Source of the DNA: Euwallacea fornicatus
Lineage: Eukaryota > Arthropoda > Insecta > Coleoptera > Curculionidae
Direction: 5' to 3'
DNA: 64,000 bases
Assembly (NCBI RefSeq): GCF_040115645.1
Contig: NC_089562.1
Span: 3,348,001 to 3,412,000, forward strand
The translations under genes were made by a program, and so were the position numbers. Shown in pieces: positions 50,101 through 61,427 of the stretch (positions are counted from its first letter, which is position 1; each line of letters starts with the position of its first letter). A model generated the notes under the pieces. The model was not told the DNA's origin. It ran no database searches and was given only the letters and a program-made list of their open reading frames with translations.

Positions 50101-52890
50101 ACTTCCTAAGACCAAACTGCAAGTTTAAACTTCAAATCTTATTTAGGAATGGACAGTTGTTTATAGATATCAAAGTTTATGCTTTGATAATAGCATTTAG
50201 ATTATACTCGTATAGATAGGATAACAAGTGAGACACGAATAATTCAAATAATCAAGAGCAAATTGAATTAAAGATCTATGTATGAACAATGATTTTTTAA
50301 ACAGATTATGACTTTCACTATATCCTTAAAAAACCACGTTTTACTATTTGCGTTATATAGTTCAAACTAAAGCAATTTATAATTGAGCTCCCAGAAGACG
50401 ACAAATTTTACAATTTCGATAACTCGAATGTTTCGAATGCACACTAAGTGGATTATCTTAATGAAAGAAAAGTATCCGAACGGATAAATCGAAGTTAAAT
50501 GTAAAAGAAAAGAAGGATGCAAATAGAGAAAGAATTAAATTCAACGTACGAAACCCTTTACAAAAAAATTTACTGCTTTTGGTGTTAAATCTCTAATTTG
50601 CCACTGCTGGGCAAATGTTATCAAATTATATTTAGCCCCATCTACCCCGTATCATGTCCATCTTTTTTTATTCCATTATTATTCTATTCATCTATGTTCT
50701 AAGACAAAGACGAGAGCTGCTGCATTGATCCTATTACTCAACACACTAAAGTAGACTATGAATCAAGTTGCGGGCCGTCAATGTTTTATCTTCATTTAAG
50801 CGCGTGTGATAGAAAAGAATGGTTATATGTTACGTAGCAAGTATCACTGGTTTTAGCTCATAAGCACAGTTTCAGAAAATCACAGTTGAAAAATTTTAAA
50901 CATAAAAATTGTCTTTGAATTTTTAAACATCGATTTGGAATGATTTTATTGATAATTTTTTAATTTTCGCAAGTGCTTATATAAAATTATTTTTCTAGAA
51001 AAACGCAATTATATAAAAAAAATGTCCAGAATGTAAAAATTTGAGTAAAAATTCCTAAAATAGTTTATCACTATGCTTTACTTTCTGTTGGGTGAAATCG
51101 CGAATTCAGTTCTATAATAGTGTAGTACCGGTTGTTGATCAAGTACCACTATCATTTTCTGTGCTATTACAATTGCACAAATTTCGCAATATGAGTATTT
51201 CAAACGCGAATGTTTGTGACAATTTAAGTAACACCGAATACGGTTATTTAGTTTTGCAGTAATTGCACTTTCTCATATTCTTCATGGGAACAGGTGCATC
51301 GATATGCATATTATCAATGGTTTAAGGGTCACCGAAAGTAAAAAGCTCCTTTGTTAAGTTGCTAAAAAGAAGTAATAATATGAGAGAGATCATTTTAATA
51401 ACTCAATAATTATCGATAAGTGAAATCAATGAGTTATCATTAATTGTACACATTGTTTATAAATTCATGGATGATTAATACATATTTCAATCACTTGTTT
51501 CCCCAAAATTTGTTAGCAATCTTCGCAGAGATTTTCGTGTAATAACGAACCATATTTCAAGGTCTTTTGGAAAATCTCATTTGAGTTTCACGTTAATTTC
51601 GAAGATTTAATGTAATTTTCCCGACATCAGACGTACCCTATGAGACGTCCAGTAGATCGGACTGTGATATTATGTAAAACTGACCTTCGCTAACAGCTTT
51701 ATAAGTTGAATATGCATGTTTTCTCACCCTTCGTATTATGTGTTTTGATTCAAACTCGGCATAGCTGATACCTACAGTACGTAGTGTTAATTTACAATCC
51801 AACTGAACTTTATTGTTGAGCATTATTCAATTTATGAAACACCTTCTCTCTTGTAGATGGATAAAAGCCTTACTTCCAAATACGACATTGCAAATTTCAG
51901 GAGCAAATCAATATTTAAACACTTTGAAATCTTGCATATTACAGTGCCTTCCCCCATGTAAATTACAAAGTGGAAACTTTTGCTTTGAGTGTTTGGCATC
52001 AGTAAAACTGGAACAAGGGCTGAATTGAAAGTTCTGAATTTGAAACGAAGTCGAAAGCGTGATATAAATATAAAATATGTTCGCCTCTCTGTATAAGTAT
52101 GGAGTTATTTTGAACAATAAGTAGGTATCTACCATACTATATTATTTTTAACGATGAAGCTCACAGAAACCAGAAATAAATAGAGAAATAAACAAGGCTA
52201 TAAAAAGGAGAATTTCGAAATACCTTCATGTGCATATTATCGAATGTTACGACTTTACAATCAATCACATGAGAGATCTCCTTAATACACTTTTCTATAG
52301 CTTTTAACAGTCTTCAAGCGCAAAAAATATTGGGAAAATTATTGTCTCTTAATTTGGGGCATTAAAACTTAACTCTCTTACATAAAACCCCCTCTATGTA
52401 TATTTACGTTGCATATGTAGTAAAAAGCACATATACAGATTTTTAAAAATATTAAAACATGCAATTCCTGTGGAAATGGTACTTATGTAATTAATTTTTT
52501 AAGATGAGGTATAAAATGATGATGTGAATGTGAATTTGGTACTGGCAAGAAAAAAACATCTGAATCCCAATGAAATGTTTATTGGCCTCGGTCACCTGTC
52601 AGTCACCCTGTTCAGCCCTGCCCTGAGATTATTTACCTAAAAAAAATAATGGTTTTCGAGTAAGATAAAAATGAATCAGAACACGTTTTCAATATGAATT
52701 TTATGAGTTATTTTGGACTTGAATTGAGCGTGAACTGAAAATCTGAATAAGAAGCAAATTCCACTTGTCGTTTAACAATCTTCAACCTGAGACCACATAC
52801 TAAACCAAATTGTAGGTCAATCAACATCACCTTCCATTAACGCACAAACTGCGGGAGATGCAATGATGTAATTCAGCAGACCAAAAAATA
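47164..52890. other. Probable intron; no supported gene
   Basis: AT-rich, with a (TA)n run at about 47959-47975 and only short chance frames. No domain or RNA fold was recognised. Confidence 0.4.
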
Positions 52891-53310
52891 TCGGACGATT
52901 CGAAAGTACCACTCGGGTACGGCCTCCTTCGTGGACGCGTTTCAAAACACTGTCGGCGCCCACAAAGATCGCAAAATCCGTGGTAAAATTACCTCACCCA
53001 ATAAATTGCTCCAGTGATATAGGAGTGAGCATAAGTGATTCACAAGTATTATTTATTCTAATTTTGTGACTAACTACACCATTTTCAATAAGCGCCGGCC
53101 AGTTAGTGGCCGCAGTTTCGGACGCTCGGTACTCCCCTCGGTACTCTCGATAGTGCGTGTTTCGGACAAACATCATCAGGACCGGTAGTTCGGTTAGCCA
53201 TTAGTATTAAGGTGATTAGTGTGCATTGTTTTGTTTTGACGCAACTTAAAGTTGATGTTGCACGGTGTGAAGGTCGCGAACGTGAACGGCAGTTAAAAAT
53301 AGTTCCTAGT
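52890..53310. promoter_or_regulatory. GC/CpG-richer island, candidate promoter
   Basis: Compared with the AT-rich surroundings this stretch has many CG dinucleotides (for example GTGGACGCGTTTC, CGGACGCTCGG, GAAGGTCGCGAACGTGAACG). Such islands in insect DNA often mark broad promoters with untranslated first exons. A possible donor (GTATTAAG|GTGATT, about 53212) follows. It could start a noncoding leader for the SMS-family gene, using the ATG at 61429. No direct proof. Confidence 0.35.
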
Positions 53311-55358
53311 TCGTAAATGCGCTTATAGCTGACCTTAATCGTTACTTACTAGTTTATTTAGTAGATATCCTAACCGCCCCATTTGCTTAATAGCATAGAT
53401 TTAGTCAACTACCAAATAATGTTATGGAGCGCTGATGCTTAACCACCGCAAAATTTAAATCCAAATGCCAAATTATTGATGGATCTTCGACTAAGTTTAG
53501 CGAGAGAATAAAGCCTGTGTTTAAATTAAAATTGAGCTGCGTTCCTCCATTGCCATGGAGTTGTGCTGCTGCTAAGCTTACGATCAGCTTTTTCACCATT
53601 TGGTTTAAAATCCCAGTTATCTTTACCAAGAAGGTAATTCTATCGGAATGTTTCTAACTAATCTCCATAAAAAAGCAAAAGCTCGATAAAGTTCTCAATG
53701 CTGTAATCAATTAGCCTGAAACTAGTTAATCTTTTATGCTGGATAGGAAAGCACGAGTAGGTACATTTTAATTCAGTAGGACAGATTTTCGAAGAAATCA
53801 ACATGATAAATTTAACTGAAACATCACCAAAATTACTTAACGTGAACTAACGAGAAATAGTTTAGTTTAGCAAAATTAAATTAGATCTGGAGTAGAGCTT
53901 AACATCACTTAAGCAGATTTTAAGCAATGTTGTGTGGTTGTTTGTATTTACATGTAAAAAGGGTTAATTTCTCAGAAATGAACAAAGAAAATACGCAAAA
54001 TTGGTCGAGATGATATTTATTTTATCATTTTGATAATTATACATGTCGCCAACGATCCGGAATTAATTTTTTCTTTTGTTGGAGCAAAGGGTATAGTTTG
54101 CGAAATACCGGGTCTTTTTGTTAGCCAATTTCGCGTTTTTGAAAGTGTCTTTAAATGGATGTAAGGTCATTCAAGTACTGCATTTCTAAGACTAACCTGA
54201 CCTAACCCTCAATGTCGAACGGCATTTTTTTAATTTGAATCAATTGTCAAAAAACAACACTCTTAAAGCTAGAAAGAACCCAATGTCGCTTAGTTTATTT
54301 CGGTGACCAAAAGTGAGCCTAAGCAATTACTGTTATAACATCTTAAGATATCCAAATATTTACATTGTAAGATTTGCTTGTAACAACATTCTCATCAGTA
54401 CTTGTAACAACCAGATTTATGCTCTGATGTGCGTTTTGTACCGTGGTTGACCTACACACAGATCACAGTAAAAAAGCATGAGTCATAGGCATACATAGGA
54501 AAGAAGAAAGTGTGACATGAGGATGATGACAGTGCATTGGCCCCAAATGATGTAACTCAAAGACTGCAGGGGAAGTTAATATATTTTGCGTGAATTTTGC
54601 TCAAATTGGTAACATTTCAATCAAGTAGAGGCTGATTCTGTACGAGCTCAGCCAATAGTTATTTAATGGCCCTTGGTTAAAATGTCACAAGTGAAATGCG
54701 GTTCTTGTCTGTGTATTCCAACACTTTAAGTTTTTGTAAGCAAATTGTAGGTTCTCTTGCCAAAAATCAAAAACTCTCACCGTTTCTAATAAACTTAATT
54801 ATTGCAATAGATGTACAGTAAGATCCATCGTGTTTTATTCTTAGATTTTAAAATTTTGCGGAATTGATGCCAAGTTTCATAACAACCATAACTATCTCAA
54901 GTACTTTCCATACCTCCTTTAAGTTTTTGGGAAAAGCTCAGTTCGATTAAGATGTGAGAGATAAGGTGAAATTGATTCAGGATGTAAATATGCTAACACA
55001 TAGACCGAAATTTTATCTTATCGTTAGAATAATAAAGTATAGTGGATATTTACATTTTCCAGTATAATAGCATAAACCAAGATTATACGGTTAAAATTTT
55101 ATTAGCCGACATTTTATGTAAATATTATTTAAGTAGGAGAGTGCGAATGCAGCATCAATTAGTACCTAAACTTTTAACGTCGCTTTAAGTCAGCTGAGAG
55201 AATTTTGAAATACCTATACATCCGCATTAATCACCTTAATTCAACAATTTATTCATTCTCGACAATACACGAAAACAAGGAAATTGGTTAATTCCTACCT
55301 TTACGGTGCTTTTGGTGTTTAGAACATGATTTAGTTTTCGTTAATTAAGATTTAAACT
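53311..55358. other. Probable intron; no supported gene
   Basis: Short frames only. A 74-residue minus frame at 53405-53629 has a hydrophobic start, but nothing else supports it. Confidence 0.35.
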
Positions 55359-55561
55359 ATGGCGAGTGCTGCTTCCAGAAAAGTAAACAAAAGACTCAGT
55401 TCTGGGGTGATTCTCGATAACGGTTTAGGTTTTGGAACGGGTTCAGATCGGATAAGGGATATTCCGGTGAAGTTGAATTTAGAAACTTTGAAGTATATCG
55501 ATGACGTGCCCGAAGAAAACAATAATAGCGAAAAATTGCAGGAGACTGAAGTTGATGGCGA
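55359..55561 (+). CDS. Alternative first coding exon D (probable N-terminus of the SMS-family gene)
   Basis: ATG with an in-frame TAA one codon upstream, then MASAASRKVNKRLSSGVILD, NGLGFGTGSDRIRDIPVKLN and LETLKYIDDVPEENNN, ending TEVDG plus two bases at the donor GA|GTAAGT in phase 2. This is the most convincing of the upstream exons by composition. Spliced to 61428 the split codon becomes GAA (Glu) followed by MVLEPKF. The peptide is hydrophilic with an acidic end, so a cytosolic extension is likely. The nearest downstream exon of matching phase on the strand is 61428. Not recognised as a known domain. Confidence 0.65.
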
Positions 55562-58500
55562 GTAAGTTAATAATAGCGATAGGAAAATTTATACGTTCCC
55601 GCGAGCCGGTCATTGATTTCAAAGCATGAGCAACCAACTTTATACAGCAGCGTATTGCCGGTGGCCTACAACTCGAACTACAATTATACACCAACTATTG
55701 ACTTATGACGATGTTGATTATTACAAAGATTTACGTTCGGTTTGCGTACCGGTCAGCGTGAATATTTGTGTAAATAATAACTATCTCTCTCTGGACTATG
55801 CAAATTTCTTTTTATGTCTCAGTTGTTTAAGTTTTCTTACCAAAACTAAGCGTCAACTCATCAACGAAACTAACGGATGGGATAAGAGAAGGGATTATCT
55901 GTCTCTGTCTTTCTATCTCTTCCCTGTTGTTATCCTCCTCTCCTTGTCAGTGTCAGTCTTCTCGTTTCCTCTGTTCTTGGTGCGTTGTTTGATTGTTTGT
56001 GTATTGGGACTATTTTAGTAGCAGATTTTGGTAATTAATTGAGTTTAAAAAGAAATTAACTATTGCATCTATGTTATTAATTACAACAAAACGAGTTAAC
56101 ACGTAATGACTTAATTTAACTTTCATTTAGTACATCATAACACTAGTTTTAACTTTAACAAATTAACTCCTCAGGTTCATGTTAAGTGTGTCACAAGAAG
56201 TGGTGGAATTTAACTACGATTGCAACAGAGTTCCTAATTATCTAATTTAGTTCCCAATTTATTGTTTCACAAGAAAAGAAAGTTATCCCTGTGGTGAGAG
56301 ATAGCTACATGATGTCTAGAAATCTAAAAATACCTCAATAATTGAATGGGACCATGACTTTCAATTTCTGATATGACAATATTTACCACGCCACACAGAA
56401 AGGGAAATCTGTCTCAAACTCCTGTGTCCTTAAATAGATTTGATCATTGACCATCCAAGAAGTACATAATGAAGATGAATACAAATAGTCGTAGGAAAAA
56501 TCTAAGAAGTTTAAGGTGTGTTATGACTTTGTGCCTGAAGTCCTAATAGGTCTTAAACTTCCAAGAAGTACATAGTTGGATATCAAGTTGAGCAGCTATG
56601 ATTACCTAGCGCTGTGCTTTGAAAGGTGAGTATCTGCCTGTTTTAGCATTTTTTGAGCCATTAGTTCACTGTAATTTTAAAGTCTTTAAGGTAAAAGTAC
56701 ATATATCTCTGTAATTAAAAGTAACTATATATTTTATGAATTGTATAAGTACCTACTTAAAATAACAACTTTCTAAAGATCTGCCATTTAAGCTGTTATT
56801 TTACCAGTAGTGCCAATAATTTATTCCAGTTCCTGTTAAGTATTAGAAAAATGGGCTAATAGATCAAAGTCTTGGCTACTTTACCTAAAAAATAATTTCC
56901 ATTCAAACTAATAAAGAGCCATTATTTCATTTTTATAGAAATTATCTTATGTGTAAAATGACCTATAGACTATTAAAAAATTAACTAGGAGGCTGTTTGA
57001 TTTTTTCACAACAAAGTTTCAAATTTTGTTTCCAATTTTAAGAGTATCATTATTAAGAGACATATATTACATATTGTTTATGTTTATTCAGTTTTGATTC
57101 ATACAATCTGTCAACTTTTGATCTTTATTTTAAACCAAATTTGACTATGAATTTTATTTTTTGACATTTCAATGGCAATCGAACGAAAAAAAAGAAATAG
57201 TTCTGTAATATTGGTATTTTTTTGTATTGATAGCAGTTCTAAAATAAATTTTCTTTCGTGGGACACGCAATATATTATTGGTACATTTCATAGATTTCTT
57301 TTAACAGATTTAAGTTATAGAAGGGATAAAATTTTTATCACTAATAATATATGATAAATTTCATCATGCATTTTCAAAATGGATTAAGTTAACCCTGAAA
57401 TAGTCGCGCCATTAAATAGGAAAAGATGCTGTCAGATTTCAGCTATCTATTATCATTTTGTTTGAGATTCCATAAATTCATGGAAAAAGGTTATTCATTA
57501 CAAAGGAGTGTTCAATTTTCATTCCCATAACCAAGCTCCTTTCCCCAGAGTATCTCTATAATTTTCTAAAATTATATATTTGAAAACTAGAAAAAATGGA
57601 AATAAACTGTTTCAAATTTTGTAAATTCACTTAAAATTCAGTGGGGGGCACTTGATTTACTGGAATTCTCTCTTTGAAATTTTGTTCTTCAGGTATGAAA
57701 TAGATTTTAATCAAGTAGAAGATTGTTATGTGCTTCATCAATGGGACAACATGTATTTTATGTACTTTTGACACCGATATATAATTTTCCTAGTTCCAAC
57801 ATACTCAATCACTAGATTCATATTTTCGCTGTTGCAAATCTGTATATTTTTTCAATGAATTTTAGATGCATTTCTTGGAAGCGTTAAACGTATTAAAGAA
57901 TATGAAAAACCTTTAAATTTATAAAATTTAAATATCTTTCTTGAAGGTTCCAGTAATAATCGAACTGCCTATATTTAGACTATAGATGTGCACGCTACAT
58001 AGGTATATGTTTTATTAATTCCTCAAGTCATTTTTTAAGTATCTGCACCCGGTTACGGAACCGCCTGTAGAATTAATTGGAATTGGGACCACTTAGTATT
58101 TACTCAAACGTTAAACTTAATCTTAGATATAATCAAATCGAAACTGTGCCTCATAAATCCCAGGAGTCCCTAAAAATAGAGCTCAATAACACACAGTTAC
58201 ACTAACAATACAATTGTAAATTTCTAATTAAAGCACTCACGTGCATGTTTGTGTGTAGTCTGAGTGATTAGAAATGTGTAGCAAATGCATGATGTTTTTT
58301 AGTTGGACACACTAAATAAATCTTTTATGTTTGTGTTTTTGATCAGGATTGTGGTTGTGAAGGATACATACATACGTAGGAATTGTTCTTTTAAATTTTT
58401 CATAAAAAGAGTTTCAGTCACAATTTCTATTATGCAATCGGTCCATGTAGTAAGTAGTTTCTGGTAACTGAAAGAACTAAAAGAAAAAATATGTATGTAA

Positions 58501-61427
58501 CCTTCAAGAGGGCATATCTTATATTCGATCATCGAATTCTCAACTACCTGAGAATACATTGAGCATTTACTAGGAGCTCGAACGGAAACCCTTGTTAACA
58601 TTTCCACCTCCGCAGCAACCGTTACTTGTGTGCGAGGCGTTATTTCCAAATTAAATAAAAGAAAAAAATACAGCTTGACTATTTAAGTGGCGTGGAAATA
58701 TATTTGGTCATATCATCGGAATTAACGTTACATACCCGTGCGATCATCGCCGGTACAGAGGATTTTTCCATCTCAACCTACAACTGTAGTAATCTACGAT
58801 CATGGCCAAGGTCTTCGAGTTCTCCTTACAAGGTTGAATAATTGAAATTTCAAATAATTGGCTAACATGTACAGTTTTTTTCAATAGTGTAACATAAAAT
58901 CATTTTAATGATCATTATACACTGGTCCTCCTGGATCGCTTACATACTACAGATTAGGAGTACCCATTTATCATATTCCATAAATGCAATGATGGCCGCA
59001 ATAAATCATTTAATAAGCGCCCTTATCAAGAGTATTAATAGTATTTGAATAGCCCACGTTAGCATTTTGTTGAGCAGCTTATTCAACAATCATTTGTTTT
59101 ACATTAACTCGAACAACAACCATCATTTAATATCGAACGGACATTAGCCCGGTTAATCGTAGACGGTGTGCTTGACCACCACCAAAATACTAGTGCCATG
59201 GTCGAAATCGTCAGGGAAACATCGCTGTTAGTTCGGTTTAAAATTAAAATATGTTGTTGACCATGCTTAAAAGCTGAACGATGTAGTAATAGTTTTGACA
59301 CAAACTCTTTGACTGGGAGCATGCAAGTCACTAGTTTGTATTCATCGTGGAAAGCTGGGGGTAATTTGCTTCCTGCTTAAGCCGAAGACGCTCGTAGTGT
59401 GTATAATTGATACGAGAAAATGTCGGATAAACCAGTATGCGGATGTGGTAAGGTCTTTGTCGTTTAGTTGATTGATATTGTCGTGTTGTTGGCGGTTTGC
59501 CAGTAGTTGTGACTTTAGTTATATGTCTTGATGTTCTCCACTTGTTTAAAATCAGATTTCAATGTTAGAACCGATCTTGTGTTTAAGTTTCGACGTGTTC
59601 ACGAACGGTTATTTCGATATATTCGTCCGAGCAGAATTTACTAATATCCGAAAACGAATTTTGGCTTGAACACCACCATTAAAATGTTCTTTGATAAGTT
59701 CCTCAGGTAGGGCGTATACTATGTTTTTTACCCCTCTCTAATGCCTAACTACGAATGACATTTATCCCTTAGTGAGGGCTTGGGTGGAAACCTTTGCACA
59801 CGTTGCCGTGACTGTTCTGTTCCAGCGTTCAGAACCTGGCAAAAATTATTAGTAAAACGAAAATTTGCGCTTGAGTAAAGGGTGTGGAAGTTAAATGTCT
59901 AAAATGTGTGAAACCATGAAATACCTCTTCAATATCAAATAAATCATTAATTCATGATTCATGACTCTTTCATTTGACAATAAATGAACGGTACACAATT
60001 GATATGACTGAATGATTGAATTGGGAGTCTGCGATTGGGAAGCTAATTTCATAGTGTTTCACATATTTTACGTATTCACCATGCATGCATTTTACTTAGC
60101 TGTTCTCGTTTTTTGTAATAATTTTTTCTTAGGATCTGAAGATAGTGATAGGTCTGCGACCAAAACGTTAACAAGCGTTTTCATCCCACCCGTAACTAAA
60201 CAGTAAATACTACTTTCAGCCTGGAGTTTTTCTTAATCCCTAAAATGATCTTTGATCAGTTGCTCATATAGTGTATAAATTATGTTTTTTTACAATTCTC
60301 CCTATTTCGTAACTTTGGTTTGTTCTTCCGTTTATTTTGTTTATTTAAAAATAATTTCTATTTCAAAATGTGTTACGTTGCTATGGAGAATCAGATAAAA
60401 TTAAAATCGTTCAATCTCACTGGACGCTGTATTCATCTCCCTGACGTCAATATTTTTTGTTAAGTCGACGTTAATGTGTGCAATTTAATTCAACTTTAAT
60501 GATTGAATATGGGTAATTTTTATTGTGTTTAAATGGTAACAGACAGAAACTATCTACAAGCATGGTATCAAAAAACCAGTCAATATCACTTTAGTTGTAT
60601 TGATTTCATTGTTAATTCTAATCAAGGTCGGAAAAATTGTTGTATCATCGCATGACAACTTCATGCCCGTTATTTAAATCTAGTTTTAGTTGAAAATTAA
60701 CAGAGAAAGTAGCAGTCATCGCAATGAATTTCCTTATTAAGTGTGCTGGTCCCTCAGCTAATCTAACAAGTGGTTTGCGATGTCTAGGCCTAAGATTAAT
60801 TTAGTTCCAAGACGGGCGATACATGGCATGTTGCCAGATGCTTTGTAATAGGCCTATTGAGAGTTCAGTTTATTGAAAGTTTAATGCTTTATCTCCCGCT
60901 TTGGTAGTTTGACGGATCAACTGGATTTTGTATTATAATCCTGTATTTAAGTTAATTACACCAAAAACCATAAGATTAAAATGATTTTAAGTGTGTTCAA
61001 GTTAGTTCAGATTAGAACGGCGGGGGAAGACAATAGGTCCACGCACGTCGTGTTGCGCATGTTCTAATTTATACATTTATCAAATTACGTATAAGTACAA
61101 TTAATTTTTTTTAATGACTCAACTATTAGAATTTCATCTTTTTTGGAATATGGAAATTTACATTCTCTGCTATTTATTCAGACAGTCATTAAAACGCCCA
61201 CCCATTCGATAACGATGTTTTTCTGGAATAGCGAGCGTAATTACTATGAAATACTTAACAAGAGTTTATTTTGATTGCTGTTGTAGATTCTGCGATAAAA
61301 ATCTAATTCGTTTGGGTAAAAGTGTTTCTGTTTATCTGAGTCTTGACAATATGTCTGTGAACGACATGGAAATTTTTATTGTTTGAATACTCAGAAATAC
61401 CTACTAACATGCGATTTTTTCGTGCAG
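55562..61427. other. Probable intron of the SMS-family gene
   Basis: Holds no supported gene. Points noted: a pyrimidine-rich 130-residue frame (55626-56018) judged chance; a minus-strand MEITPRTQVTVAAEVEML exon-like frame ending at a weak donor (58548); a short ATG exon-like stretch at 59420 (MSDKPVCGC) whose donor is phase 1 and would not keep frame; and an acceptor-led stretch at 60133-60206 (SEDSDRSATKTLTSVFIPP) that ends in a stop. Confidence 0.4.

Noticed and set aside
55626..56018. 130-residue frame just after exon D
   Set aside because: Begins 64 bases inside the presumed intron; its length comes largely from a pyrimidine-rich run, and it has no recognised family.
58548..58649. Minus-strand ATG exon-like frame MEITPRTQVTVAAEVEML
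   Set aside because: Weak donor (GTAGTT) and no second exon found on that strand.
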